64,000 bases of DNA from Morella rubra (GCA_003952965.2 CM025851.1:27556522-27620521), one strand, 5' to 3'; positions 1 to 12,315 are shown, counted from the stretch's first letter. The notes: generated by a model not told the origin, from the letters alone. Translations and numbers: made by a program.

Positions 1-372
1 TTGCTTTGGGCTGTGGCGAATTGGCTCCGGTTTCCTCCAAGACCACCTTCATCTTCAGACCTTTGTCCACCTGCAAAATGGAAGTTCAATCACTTGGGTA
101 GTCAAAGAGGAAAAAAAGGAAAAAAACGGTGGGAGCAAAGAGTTCTCTTTCTAATAGTTTGTGGGAGCTCACCTTACCTTGTGATGGCACTCGCGCAATG
201 AACACCTCACAATTGACGCTGCATTCCCAAAATAAACTGAAGAAGATGGCTGGAGAAGGAGAACTGCGTAAACTATTAGGAAGAAAGAAAGGAAGACCAG
301 ATTGATTCTGATAACCAGAGCCTTTGAAGGAACGGCCTTCATCATCTTCTGAAGACCAAGACCTTCCATCAT
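1..372 (-). CDS. 5' end of a signal-anchored membrane protein gene (partial, runs off left edge)
   Basis: Exon 1 is 178-372 (ATG at 372-370, immediately followed by a second ATG) and ends in AAG with a perfect GTAAGG donor. A roughly 107-base intron ends in TTTTGCAG, and exon 2 (70-1) continues in frame to the window edge, giving 88 readable residues. The protein starts with a short basic segment (MMEGLGLQKMMKAVPSK), followed by a hydrophobic stretch at about residues 19-40 that looks like a type II signal anchor. After that comes a luminal-looking stem with a CSLRECHHK motif and a Lys-rich segment. I do not recognise the family with certainty. The layout fits Golgi-anchored enzymes such as putative methyltransferases or glycosyltransferases, but that is inference. 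Evidence for a real gene is the in-phase splice pair and the clean hydrophobic anchor. Confidence 0.6.
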
Positions 373-2152
373 ATCAAGGACAATCCGCGGCAGTGCCTCA
401 AAAAAGGGGAAGCGTATAAATATCGAAACTAATTACTCCACTTCCACATATAAAGTGGAGCAGTTGATAATTATGATTAGGACATTCAAGGAATAATTTG
501 GAGGCAGTGGTTAGAGCGCTTAGAGAGTGAAATTAGAAGGAAAAAAAACTCCAATTAAGAAAGCCAGACCATTCAAAGAGCTCCATGTGTAGTTTACCTA
601 CGTGGGGTTTCTTTACTTAGGGACGAGAAAAGTCGGAGCAAATCAAGCTTCACGTCTTTCCCAGGCTGTTGGGTGGTGGTATTTCTAGATAACATATTTG
701 AATTTCCCAATGTAACCTTATATAGCGTTTGGCTCTTATCTCTCACCCTACCTACCCCGACCAAGCATCTACGCATCTTACAAAGAATTTATCCATGTTT
801 TCGTGTCTTTCTAAGATCTGTCGCTAACCCGCATCAGACAATATGAATTGAAATTGATATGAGATTGCTTAATGAAATGTCTTTTATTAAGAAAAGAAAA
901 AAGTCACTTCGGCCTCTTAAGATCTCTTGCTCCAATTTCTTGCTTTTGTAAGCCAGCATTGGTCGTTTGTCTCAATGAAAAGTAATGATATTTGAACCTA
1001 AACTAATTTATTTAAATTCCCGCGGAAAAGGGTATCAATTTTTTCAAAAAGTTAGAGAGATTAACATAATTGTGCCTATTTAATTTTTAAAGTGGATACT
1101 ACATTGAGAAATAGTTCAAAAAAATAAAAATAAAAGAAGACCAAAAGTGCAAGGAGGAAGGAACTTTAATGGAGAGAGTGGAGATAGAGTGGTGAATTGA
1201 AACATTTTCAAGGAAATTAGGTAGTGTACAAAGCTAAACACGCCAGCCAACAACTATTTGGTTGAGCCGTCAACTTCGGGAGGCGAATGTCGCTACTATT
1301 CGTTATGAAATCGCGAGTCTCCCACCAATTTCCATTTTCTAATAATTTGCTCCTTTTGCCGATCTTAGCCGTCTTTGTTCTTTATAAGGTTTTAGGTTGG
1401 ATATCATCACATCCCACAACTCACCAAAAATGATTTTTGGGCAACTTTTTACACGACCTTGGCCAGGGTTATGGTAAACTGTCACATCGTTATTCTTTTC
1501 AGACTCAAGAGTATCAACAATGACAAACTCAATGTGGGGACTCTGGCTATTAATTTAGACCGATGGGCTACTATCCCACACGTTTATCATCTGAAGATAG
1601 CGTAAGGGCTACTGCTTTCGTCTGTTTTGGGCTTGGTCTGCCACCGTTCTGAGTAGTATCCAAGGAGAGGAATTGGGTTAGTTTGCTATTTAGTATGCAG
1701 GCTTTCCGTGGATTTCCCAGTTATAAGAGACTGAGAGTCCAGAACTCGTTAGAAAATGCCCTTTGCCTAAAAAGGCTCTATATATGCTCTGAGACATGCG
1801 GAAAAGCACATTTAAGTCCATGGGATAAAGCTTTACACTTAAAACAACAACCAGTTTCAGAAGTTCAGTGTCCGCATTGTGATTCCCCTGACCTGTTTTG
1901 CTGGATCTCTCTCCTGTTAGCTTTTCCATCCCCTTCTTATTCTGAATGGAACCCCACACTCGGTGGCTTTGATTTTCCTACACACGGTTATATCCCCATA
2001 TCAAGGAATTTATTTTGTTAGACATGCAACATACAAAGAGGGGCTACTGATAGTCATAATGCCTGACCTGTATTTTGAACCTGAAAACATGCAATGTGCT
2101 CACTGCTTCCAGAACCATGCAAATGGTCAGTTGAAGTCACTAGTCGCCTGCA
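373..2152. other. Intergenic region between the left-edge gene and TIC22
   Basis: About 1.8 kb separates the start of the left-edge gene from the stop codon of TIC22; both are on the minus strand. The part near 373-800 should hold the promoter and leader of the left-edge gene, and the part near 2150 the TIC22 3' UTR. I see no coding segment, RNA gene or clear repeat here. Confidence 0.5.
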
Positions 2153-5100
2153 TCATGCTTTCAGCACTTCTTGAATGTGTTGGGAGAGGCTTTTGCCAGG
2201 AGGAATAAAAATCAGATCTTCCCAACCTGAGTTATTCTCACTCATCTGCATTGGTAAGGGGGCACCAATTCACCATTTATATTTTGTTTTTGTACCAATC
2301 GAACCAACAATTTCTGTAGGAAATGCCTCATTACCTCCATTTTTCTCAAAACGGCTTCCAAGCTACTGACCTGGTGAAAAAATTTAATCACGAAATGAAA
2401 TTAGAATAATGCAAAAGAAAAGAGTACCAAAATCAACTGTGCCCACTAGGCAAAAGATGTGAGGCAAATCATTATAACCAGTGGAGAAATCCGGGCAAAA
2501 AGCACTTTAAATAGAGGTGTCAATTAGGTCCTTATATTTCCAATGTAGATCCTTAACCAGTAGCACATGAGACCTTTTTTTTTTTTTCCGTGGCGTAGGC
2601 ACTCATTAGAGTCATTACAGATAAGGCCTTCTGTTAGAGTGAGAACGAAAAAGAATTGGTGACATATCACAGGGTTCTAACCCATCACTTGTATCAGCTA
2701 AATAATGACGTTGTCTGTGTTTAAGACAATGTTGTCGCCACCTAAAAACTTCGGTTTCCATTTTCTTTTTTTGTTGGGGGGTGGTGTATGATTTGGCATC
2801 GGCAGAGGGTCATCTTGGGAGGTTGACCTCTTTAGAGGGGAAGGGACTACACACAAGAACAAAACACTTCCCTTTAAGTTTTGAGCCAGTGCACATCCAC
2901 AAACTGCTCAATAAGTGGTTAACTTCATGAAATCTGGTCCAGGGCAAATAATCGCAAACCTTGGCCTACTTTTTGGTCAATCATTAGTAGAATAAAAATG
3001 GATTTACAAATTAAACCTGGCAATTGCTTTAGCCGACCTTCACCAATTTCACAGGTTCAATCCATAACATGAATTCTGAGCAATAAAATTCTTGCTCAAT
3101 CCATTACTGATGGTGCAATAACAAAGCAAAATAATGAAATGCATTTTATTGCTCCACAGCACAGGAAACATGCTACAATCAGTGACTGTTACAAAGAAAG
3201 CCAAAATGAGTTACAACTCTTAAATCTGTGAAATTTGCTTCAAAGCTTCTGTATATCTTATGCTCATTACTGCTACATGTTGTCAATGAAAATATTTCCC
3301 TAGAAAATTTTAACCTCATAAAATAAAAGTAGAGCAAAAAAATGCCAGGTTTTCATACCATTATTGGTTGAGAAAACACCGGTCCTCTTGGTGCCCTTGA
3401 GACTTTTGATAATTCTTTCTCTAGATCTTCCTGTATAGGAACAGCAAAAGACAGCTACTAGTAAATAGTATACTAATATCTGCATCTTAAAACGTAACAT
3501 CATCTATAAGGAGCTAATGGTCCAAACAAACCTTTGTAAAGTAAACTGGGCAGTAACGCTTGTTTTTCTTCCTCACAACCAGAAGGTCTGACTGCAGACA
3601 GAAACAACCCATCAGAGAAACCTGAGAAATCCAGGACAACTGAAAGCCCAAATTTTCGCCACACCAACACACAGGCAGAAGCAAGTTTGGTCACCTAAAT
3701 GATCCCCAGCTCCAATACAAGTGCTGAGAAGATCCATGCTTCAATCTCTACAGCTTTGGCACTTACATGGGACCCATACTCTAACGACCCAGACTTTTCT
3801 TGGTAAGATATTGTCCGCTTTGAGCCAAAGCCCGCACCGACTTTTTTTTCTAGTCTTAAAGCCCAGAAAAAGCCTCTTGCAAAGTTAGTCCAAGGTCTAA
3901 CCTAATGAACACGAAGAACTTCTTCCTCCTAGGCAATGTGGGATCCCATTCACCAAGCTCCCATATAGGTGAAATGTCCTCGTCGAACACCTACGGCTCA
4001 CAAGGTGGCACGGTCCACAACTTGGCAAGGCTCATGTCCCAACACTTGGCTGGGGATAGACTTTGATACCATCTATAACGACCCAGACTTTTCTTGACAA
4101 TATATTGTCCCCTTTGAGCCAAAGCCCACATAGTTTTGTTTCTCTAGGCTTAAAGTCTAGAACAAGCCTCTTGCTTGCAAAGTAAGTCCAAGGTCTCACC
4201 TTATGAACACTAGGAACTTCTCCCTCCCAGGCAATGTGGGATCCCATTCACCACCATTCATACAAGCGAGAAGTCCTCGTCAAGCGCTTACAGCACATGA
4301 GGTGGCATGGCCCATGTCTTGGCACGGCTCATGTCCTACACTACTGGTGATAGGCTCTGATACTATTTGTAACTACTCAAAGACTTTTTCTTGGAAAGAT
4401 ATTGTCTGCTTTGAACCAAAGCCTGCACGGTTTTGTTTCTCTAGAGAGGTTCACATAATTTTTTTTAAAAGTGAAGATCAACACGTACTACATTTTTGGG
4501 GAGGGCGTCCTCATCAGCCCCCTCCTCATGTTCTGGGTTCTCATAATTTTTTTTATCCGAGGCATCATTTGGAATGATACAGTTGAAAATATTAATAATT
4601 CAAATGACTCAATAAAATATGATTAATGAATTGAAATATGCGTGAATTGAACATAATCATAAATAACATATACACATAATGCCAAAAGTAAATGCACAAG
4701 ACTCTTGTACTTGAAAATTAGCTTAAAAGTTATCTTATTCTTATTTAGGCTACTTCTATAGCTCCATTTATCTTTGAAGTCAAGGTTGTACTCCCTTCAG
4801 AACCGTTGCCCTTTCTCTTGAGAAGATATCATTTGGTCGAGCTAGTCCTTGAGTACTTAACTTGTGACCCCGTGCCTAATGGCTAGACACAACCCTTATA
4901 GGTATTCACTTTTCACTATCCTTTTCACAATTGTGGTTGCACATACCTCAAGGACTACGCATCTTTTTCTCATTTGTCCTTTAGAGTGAGTGCCCTTAGG
5001 AGTCATCCATCCTTCTCGCATTTGGAGTCAAGGTTGGCTCAAAGCGAACAATATCTTACCAAGAAAAGTCTGGGTCATTACACATACTGTCTAGTAGTCC

Positions 5101-7872
5101 CCAATTAGATTTATGCACGCTATATATGAAATTTAATACCCACCAAAGATGAATTTACAAGAGTTACTAAACATATAGAGAATGTAAGCCAAGAGGAAAA
5201 CTAGCAACACGACCTCAGACCAAGCAGACTGTTATTTAGATCTTGATTTTATTTCTTATTTTCTCCTTTATTTCATCTTCTTTCCATTCATACCTCAATG
5301 TAATTCAACCATGGACACAAGTATGTAAGAAAGCCATCCATATGAAGAATCAGAGAGATGGTATCCCCCCTCCCTCTCTCTTCCTGGACAAATAAAAAGA
5401 GTGCTCATCCATTATATTGATGAGCTAAGCTAAGAATACTAATGAGTTAAGTTTAATATATTTGTAAATGTAAGGATAAGAATCGATTAAAAAAAGATTG
5501 ACAAACCTGAAAAACGGGAACTCCATCAAACCCATTCTTGGAATCAGCAGCTTTGAGCTGATATACATGAAGGATAATTGTAAGCAAAATTTAAATGTTA
5601 AGAAACTTTAATCATACAATAGAGGACTCTGTATGCAACATCTTCATTAACAAATGTACAAATTCTAACTCCATCTAAAATGTTACTAATCAAGTTTGTT
5701 CTGCCAAGGTCGTAAGTGACCTTTTATATTTACTTTTCTTTGTCCTTCGTTTATGCCAATGAATTTTAAGATAAAATTGGAGAATTATGGACTGGTTTAA
5801 GACACCAAAAATTAAAGATTCAATGAAAGGGATACAGTATAGAGAGCGATTGGAGTGTCCACATATTTACATGTGTATTGATATATACAGTTTATGTACA
5901 TGCCTATATGTATTTATGTTTATGCATGAATATGTTTAATGGACATGTTACACTCCATTATCAAGGATAAGGCTCTTATCAAGGCAGCACAAAAAAGGGT
6001 AAAAGTAAACAGTTCAAAATATGAAGGGACTTAGGTGATGTTCATTAAAAAAATTCACCTTTTTGGCTAAATTTTTTGAACACAAAAAAATTCAATACCA
6101 AATCTACACCTTTTCACACAAACTTTAATATTTTTTTCAAAAAAAAAAACTTTATCAGAACTTCTCTCTACATATTTTTTCACCAAACTCCAATACTTTT
6201 TTATTCAATAATTCCATCAAATTATATCCCTTTACACCTTTTTACAAACTTCAATAAAACCAATCTACAATCAAATATCTTTAAAAAATTTCAACAACTT
6301 TATACAAACCCTAATAAAACTCTAATCTACCTAAATATTCACACAACTCTCAAATTTTTTGCAAATTTAAAGGATTTTTTGCATTTGAACATCACCTTAG
6401 TCAGTCAAAAAGCAAAAGTATAAGAAGTTGAAGAGGCCCATCATCTAATTCTACTTTTACATACACTAATTACCATGTGACACGTTAATGACATACGCCA
6501 TAGTCATTGCCTTTAAAATAGAGAAAGAGGTGGTAAGGGGTTTTGTTGCTTAAGCAAGGTCATGTGCAAAAAATTTAAAGAATTTTGAGTTTGTAAGAGA
6601 AAAATTTGAGAGTTTGACCTTTTCTAAAGGTTTGAAAAAAGTTACTTTTTCAAATGTTTGGTTGTAAAATGATTTTTATTGGAGTTTGTTAACAAGTAAA
6701 GAAATAGAATATTTGATGAAAATTTTTAATGAAAAAGTAAAGAGTTTGTTAAAAAGTAAGAAGAGAGAAAATTTGATGTAATTTTTTTTTTTTTTTAATA
6801 AGAAGTATTGACGTTAGTGTGAAAAGCTGTTGAATATGTATGAAAATTTTGAGATTGTTAAATTTTTTCTTTAAAAGGTTGCAAAATTTTCCTAACCAAA
6901 AATCACCTAGGAGTGAAGCACATTGATAGAAACTAACCTCCAATGCGTTCTTTATTTGAACTGGGTCAGGCAGAAACCGGAACGCAATTCCTTCGACCTT
7001 CAACATGTATACCTTAAGAGTTATAGAAAAGGAGAGAAATTATGCTTCAGAAAATGAATGTATCAACGAACAGAAACATCTGAGGCTCTAAAAGAAACTG
7101 CATATATTTCTAATTATTACATCCACAAGACCACAACAGTCTACCAAAACGACCATCCATGCTCTAAAATTTCTCTGGCTGGAGATAAATAAACTATGAA
7201 ATTCCAAAAACATACCTGGTCAAGCGTAATGGGAACAACCTTGGCCGCACTTCGTAATTCTCTTTTCCGCGTTCTAACCTGAAAGTAACCACAAGCCAAT
7301 TGACCAATATATCAAATTTTCCCGTGTGCTTGCTGAGAAAATGTAAATCAGAGCACAAATAACATTCCAAATACAAGATTCTTGACTGGTGAAAATGTAG
7401 AATCTCTTAAACCGACTCCTAATATTAAAGGTACAAAATTCACATACACAAAATAATCTCTTCAGACAAAGTTACTAACCTGAGCAAGGAAAGCCTCGGC
7501 GTCCTCCTGGCGAAAGCAAAGCAAGCCAATCGACTTAACTCCATTGGGATCGGAGATAAGCACGAACTCATTGTTCGAATTGCTGACTGTGTAGACCGCC
7601 GTGCCAGCTAGTGTTTTGGCCACGTTGTCGGAGCTCAAGCCAGCGGCTAGCGCTTGCTTCGTCTGCGTAACCGACGCAAACAGAGGAGGATGAGACAAAC
7701 GGGGACGCCGGTTCGCCGGCGGCGGCCTGTTACCGACCAATGTACTGGCAAGTCGCTTGGTGTCGTCGAGCCGGCTTGCGAGGTCGGCCCCGAGCCGGAG
7801 GCAGTGCTGATGGACGAAGGCGGAGAACGAGAGAAGAGGGTTTGTGGGCCCAAAGGGTTTAGGGGACTCCAT
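2153..7872 (-). CDS. TIC22: Tic22-like chloroplast envelope import protein, 8 exons, 280 aa
   Basis: Tic22 proteins sit in the intermembrane space of the chloroplast envelope and help precursor proteins pass between the TOC and TIC translocons. Exons on the minus strand: 7872-7480, 7278-7216, 7012-6938, 5557-5507, 3591-3532, 3430-3359, 2370-2335 and 2245-2153. All have GT-AG borders and phase 0, and the sum is 280 codons plus TGA; Arabidopsis Tic22 is about 270 aa. Family signatures as I remember them: SNNEFVLISDP and SIGLLCFRQEDAEAFLAQ in exon 1, VVPITLDQV over the exon 2/3 join, FRFLPDPVQIKNALE in exon 3, NGFDGVPVFQ in exon 4, LLVVRKKNKRYCPVYF in exon 5, and SGWEDLIFIPPG near the C-terminus. 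The first 70 or so residues are rich in Ser, Pro and Arg, as expected of a targeting region. ATG 7872 is the only Met at the expected place. No stop or frameshift was seen, so the gene looks functional. Intron 4 (1.9 kb) and intron 3 (1.4 kb) are swollen by repeats. Confidence 0.93.
3776..4450 (-). mobile_element. TRIM-like retroelement, tandem array (about 2.3 units) in TIC22 intron 4
   Basis: A block beginning TAACGACCCAGACTTTTCTTG recurs at about 3783, 4076 and, more diverged, 4372, with a period near 293 bases. Each unit carries the same landmarks: the words gcctcttgc and aagtccaaggtct, and the string ggcaatgtgggatcccatt. Just before each repeat start lies a GATACCAT-like word that on the minus strand reads as a TGGTATCAGAGC-type primer site for initiator Met-tRNA. 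This fits terminal repeats of a TRIM, a very small non-coding LTR retroelement, read on the minus strand. Alternation of terminal repeat and internal part, without long internal sequence, suggests unequal recombination between LTRs. It lies in the same direction as TIC22 transcription. Confidence 0.65.
5036..5086 (+). repeat. Inverted fragment of the TRIM terminal repeat
   Basis: The end of this stretch (aatatcttaccaagaaaag and tctgggtcattaca) is the reverse complement of the start of the repeat units at 3783 and 4076. A second TRIM fragment in opposite orientation therefore lies in the same TIC22 intron. The DNA between the two (about 4450-5035) shows no coding potential and may be diverged internal sequence. 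Confidence 0.6.
6034..6396. mobile_element. Tourist-like MITE (363 bp) in TIC22 intron 3
   Basis: The ends are GGTGATGTTCA and its reverse complement TGAACATCACC, flanked on both sides by TTA, the typical three-base target duplication of PIF/Harbinger elements. The interior is AT-rich (caatctacaatc, aaatatctttaaaaaattt) with no coding frame. Similar interior words occur at 6560-6900 (opposite strand) and 62880-63105, so the family is repeated in this genome. Confidence 0.75.
6540..6905. repeat. Diverged relative of the 6034-6396 MITE, opposite orientation
   Basis: T- and G-rich words such as tttgttaacaagtaaag, atatttgatgaaaattttt and tttaaaaggttgcaaaattt mirror, on the other strand, the AT-rich interior of the MITE at 6034-6396. 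The tail reads accaaaaatcacct. The ends are not clean and I found no target duplication. It lies in TIC22 intron 3, just downstream of exon 3 in gene direction. Confidence 0.4.
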
Positions 7873-8144
7873 GGGACAGGGAAGAGACAACGGAGCAGCG
7901 TGTCACTTGCTTCTAGTTTGATATGGGCTCTATGGAATGGAGGTGTTGTTCTGGACCACCTGCAGATGGTGGCTTACCGTTTTACGCTCCTATTAATCAG
8001 CGAGTGTCTTAAGAACGTTCAGTCTGAGCGTGTGAGGATGGAAGTTCCAATGGACTTTTCAAATTTGGGCCCAAATCAGTCTTCAGCCCAATGTTTTGCC
8101 GTTCATTCGTCTGCGTCCAACTCCATCAAAAGGCCAGACTAATT

Positions 8145-8336
8145 AGAAGATGTTCGGTTAGAGTAAATTTTAAGAATTTTTTGTGTTTCGAAAATTGTTA
8201 GGTAATGTTAATTTTATTGATATACGTATTGTAGTTATTTTTATATGGTGTTAAAAATGATATTTAGTTGTAAGATATTTTATATTGCGAGGATTCAAAA
8301 AAATCTTAAAAATTTTTTTCTACCGAACAACATCTA
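8145..8336. mobile_element. Short MITE in the TIC22 upstream region
   Basis: The left end tagaagatgttcggttaga pairs with the right end tctaccgaacaacatct as an imperfect terminal inverted repeat. Adjacent inner sequences (ttttaagaatttttt and aaaaaaatcttaaaa) extend the pairing. The interior is AT-rich and non-coding. Flanking bases resemble a TTA/TAA duplication but are not exact. It starts about 270 bases upstream of the TIC22 start codon. Confidence 0.5.
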
Positions 8337-9589
8337 AAAAAAAGACAACGGAAGCAAACCAATGACAAAAAAAAGGCTCCCCTTTCTTTATAAATAACCA
8401 TCTAATTCTCATTTACACCCATAAATTTTGAATCAGTATGTTTTGGACTTTTATTTAAATTTTTATATCTATTTTCTCCTTTTGTGTGGCAATATACTTG
8501 AGATCTTAGAGGGAGTAAACTCTCGGGTCTCAAACTTAGACCATTGGACCATTCCTATGGGGTTATTGTTTGTTTAACCTTAAATATGTATACAATAATC
8601 ACATTTATTTTCAAACTAAGCTCTTTATATGTGTTGAGGGGTGTGAATGAGTTAGTCAAGATACTAACAACTAGTCGACCGACTTAGTTTAATTTTTCAC
8701 AATAAGAGCAATAAAACTTACGGCTTAAATGACACACGAGGTGAAAGAATGTTAGTACACATGTTTAGAATTTATAATGACGTTAAGTCTTTCAATCTGA
8801 CTAAGCTTAGTCAAGTCCGTTTAAATTCAGTGTATAGTAAATGCTGTAGATGTCCCTTGCTACCAAAAAAACAGAAGGAGCTCTACAAGTAAGTAGAATC
8901 CTTGCGTGGAAAAACCTCAATCCAGGCCGCCATTTATTTGAAACCTCTAAATAGGGCTATGCATTTGTGGCGCCTGTGGGAGTTTATGCCCCCACCAGCC
9001 CCGTTAGTAGTAGTAATTAGCAGTCGGGCAATACAAGTTTGGTAGTCGCAGTGAGCTATTACCGTCGATCTAGAGTGACAGAGAGAATATAGGCGATAGA
9101 GAGAGTCGGAGGGAAGGCGTCTTAATTTCTTTAAAGCCGCGACATTTTGAACCTGTGATGTTTTTTTTAAAATTCCTTCTATTTAAAATCACGTCGTTTA
9201 TTTTTAATGAGAAACAGCGTTGTTTTATGTAAAACAAACAAACATATTCGCAATTTCGGGCACCGGTTCCGATGTTGCCTTGGGGCGGTGCGCCGGTGAC
9301 CATTAAGCGACACCAATATCGGTGGCGTGGCTAGTTTAACCAGTCACTGCTGGTACCGTACGTGCCCAACCGTCCAACCTCCAGAGTAGCAGGACTGCCA
9401 TTCTAACCTTTCGCAGGAGATTTCTGTGTACACGCAAAATTTTTTCTGGTTTACTTTCTTGGCCTCTTGGGTATTGGGCACAGTATACTAAAACAAGCCC
9501 ATATTCTTTCGTGAGACGAGTGGCATGAACATAGAAGTCTTATTCTTGTTTGAAGTTAAAGTACTTTAAAAGAAAAGGCCGCAACTGAT

Positions 9590-10330
9590 ATTATTAAGAT
9601 ATGATATAGAATTCTAGTTTGTATTGACTGATCAGTCCTAAGTTTATTGATGTAAATTCAAATGCGAGTAAGTAAGAGATAGTATCAGAACGGTTAAAAT
9701 CGAAATGTTCAATTTCAATTCCGTTCCCATATTTACTAGAATGTAATTTTTTTATTTTGATTTTATCGAAATGGAATCGAAATAGAATCGAAAATTCTGA
9801 AATCGAAATCAAAAATTTTGATTCGATATGTGAGTTTTTTTTGACATTTTTTTGGGTTCTAACAAGCTAAAAATATTTTTCGGATTGAATTTTTCTATTA
9901 TTCATCATCAATTAATTAATAATAAATATAAACATTCAACAAAATCTAGATTCTAAAATAAACATTAAAACAAATTCGGTACTAATTATATATTATACTT
10001 TATTTTGTGCCCTATTTAAAAAAAAAAATTTTCAATATTTTTTAATTATTTATCATAAATTAACAATAAATAAAATTTTTTTTTATCTAAAATCTAAATT
10101 CTAAAATAAACATTCAATCAAATTATATATATTATACTTTATTTTGAACACTATTTTTATTTTATTTTTTAAAAAAATTAAAATCGTAAATTTTAATACT
10201 TTTGTCAAAATTTTTAATTTTAATTTTAAAAATTATTAAAAATGACTTTCGATTCTGATTTTAATATATATCAGAATTGAATTTCTGGCATCCTTAATGT
10301 TTTGCAAAAAAGTGAAAAAAAAAAAAAAAC
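9590..10330. repeat. AT-rich low-complexity block
   Basis: Long runs of A and T with short near-repeats, for example tcgaaatggaatcgaaatagaatcg at 9768-9791, and two loose copies of ctaaattctaaaataaacatt near 9950 and 10100. I see no terminal repeats or coding frame. Confidence 0.4.
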
Positions 10331-11974
10331 GTAATCAACTAAAAACAAAGTCGCCGATACAAGAAAAAACGAAAGAAACAGCTGGCAATACCAATTTAGA
10401 TCGAGAAAAAAAAAACTTTTAGAAATTCGCGTATCGCTTTTATTCCTTTCTTGTCAATCATTACCTTTAACAGCTTTACCTAAAGAAGAGAAAAGACTAA
10501 AGAGCGGGAGTGGGCACTTGGCCAATTAAATTTGGAACAATTCGGATTCAAAATTAATTGTGCCGTTAGTGGGGTTGGAACGTACGATTATATATAAATA
10601 GAATTCGCCCCGATCATTGTAATTACTAATTGGGTCATGAAGATATTCAGTAAGTAACTTTTGACCGTAGGCCAGGTAGCACCCGCGGAGACGTGCTTTC
10701 GGCCAACTACTCTAGTTTCTTATAAATTAACTCCGGCAAGCAAGGAATAATCAGCTGTAGGCAGCGCTGTTAGGATTCCACTAAACTAGATTAGCACTAG
10801 GGGCAGGGTAATTTCGGCCTACTTGTAGAAGAGATCAAGAACGTTCCAAAGACGAAGAATATATATCTAGCCGTCCACTGCATTGGAATATTGAGACTGT
10901 CAGATGAAGAGAACATAAACCTAAAAGAGACTTCAAAGACAAAGATAAACAGAAAAGGAAGATCATTAATTTGGCATGATGAATATTCTTCTTTGAGCGG
11001 GACTTGATCAGATTCCAATTCTATCCGTTTCTCCTCCTCACAATATGCTCGCTTTCCCAAGTTTTCTCTTTCCCCTTCCCTCGTGGAGCCTGATATTTCC
11101 ATGCTTTTTCGCTAAGTTAGAGAAGAATAAAATTATCGCTAAGATAATTAGGAAGATTAAAAGCGAAAAATTAGCACGAAATCTATCTATCCTCACAAAT
11201 ATCGGTCACATATAAAGACAACCTAAATCCTATATATTAGACGTACGGTCGACTCACACTGACAATCCTAGTCATAATAACTTGACACCTTTGGATACAT
11301 GCATGTCCCATCTTCCTATCTGTTTCCAGCTCCTACTTAAGGACAGTCAATAAATTCTTAACGTGCAATATTCAACTTACACCTAAAGATCAGATGTTTA
11401 AGCTCCAAAGCCACCTTAGGGTTTTTTAGAACTTTTTCGTGTTCTTGTAGGAGCCTCATAATTAATTATATATAGCTTTCCAGAAGGGAAGACCACATTG
11501 GACTAAAGGATCTACTTAAATATTGAGGGCAGTAGTAAACCCTTATAACAATGGTGCTATTACGCTTTTTTTTTTTGTTTTGCTCTAGAGACGTTTCACC
11601 TCAATAGGCACGGGTATCGAATAGGTTCTGATTTATTTTTATGCATTTCTTTGTCCGTTTTACTCGCAATTAGCTTAACTAAATGTCATTAGGTCGTCCA
11701 TAGATCATAATAGAAATTAATTATCCTTCCATTAATGTTCTTTTTGGTAAACATGCACAAGCCAGTGAAATCCCTGCATACAAAGCCGATGTGGGCTTTG
11801 CGCTTTATTTGTTTCTTGTCCTTATCTGGGTTTTGCCAATTCACATAGTAGGACTTATCCACTGAAAAGAGAAATTAAGGAAATGAAAGGGTGACAAGGA
11901 ATTTGAAGAAAAGCTAGCTAGCCCCTGATCTATCACTCATTTATTTATTCCCCGAATCTGATCGCGCGGTTCAC

Positions 11975-11984
11975 TACATATACA
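11975..11984 (+). promoter_or_regulatory. Possible TATA box of the first EF-hand gene
   Basis: ACATATACAA lies 65-74 bases before the ATG at 12049, the right distance for a TATA-like element with a leader of about 40 bases. The match to TATAAA is weak. Confidence 0.35.
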
Positions 11985-12048
11985 AGCGGTCTCTGCTTTA
12001 AGTACCTCATCAGTACCGATCGACCCCCAAACATATAGGGTAAAAAAA

Positions 12049-12315
12049 ATGCGAGTGTGGAGGAGTACAAGTAATCCCTTGTCCGAGGAGCAGCTCAAGG
12101 GTCTTCTCAAGAGATATGATACCAACGGAGACGGGCGGCTGAGCCAGAACGAGCTCAAGGCTGCCTTCCGTAGCCTTGGCTTGCGCTTTAGTGGCTGGAG
12201 GGCTGGACGAGCAATCCGGCATGCAGATGCAAATGGAGATGGCTATATTAGCGAAGAGGAGATGAAAGAGCTAGTCAAGTATGCTATGATGAAGTGGGGA
12301 TTCACTATTAGCTAG
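12049..12315 (+). CDS. Calmodulin-like protein with two EF-hands, 88 aa, intronless
   Basis: Two canonical EF-hand loops are visible: DTNGDGRLSQNE at residues 24-35 and DANGDGYISEEE at 60-71. Both have acidic or Asn ligands at positions 1, 3 and 5 and Glu at position 12, so both should bind Ca2+. The helices flanking each loop (EEQLKGLLKRY, ELKAAFRSL, EEMKELVKYA) are amphipathic. The protein has only one EF-hand pair, the size of polcalcins and short CML proteins, and has no signal peptide or acylation site. It probably acts as a soluble Ca2+ sensor; the target is unknown. The ATG at 12049 is in good context (aaaaaaaATGcg) and the frame ends in TAG. A paralogue lies 6.3 kb downstream on the same strand (18633-18956). 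I give no gene symbol because CML numbering cannot be assigned by reading alone. Confidence 0.85.
   Translation: MRVWRSTSNPLSEEQLKGLLKRYDTNGDGRLSQNELKAAFRSLGLRFSGWRAGRAIRHADANGDGYISEEEMKELVKYAMMKWGFTIS

Larger units (their letters stand above)
7873..11974. other. Intergenic region upstream of TIC22 and of the first EF-hand gene
   Basis: This stretch separates the divergent starts of TIC22 (7872, minus) and the first EF-hand gene (12049, plus). No convincing TATA box precedes TIC22 on the minus strand within about 100 bases, as is common for plastid housekeeping genes. A short MITE lies at 8145-8336 and 9590-10330 is very AT-rich. The rest (8340-9590 and 10330-11970) shows no coding segment or RNA gene that I can support. 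Confidence 0.5.

Noticed and set aside
6076..6423. Plus-strand frame of 115 codons rich in Asn, Phe and Thr
   Set aside because: It is produced by the AT-rich interior of the MITE at 6034-6396; composition is that of non-coding DNA and no motif is present.
7654..8142. Plus-strand frame of 162 codons overlapping TIC22 exon 1
   Set aside because: It is the antisense shadow of the GC-rich first exon of TIC22, whose minus-strand reading matches the Tic22 family over its whole length.
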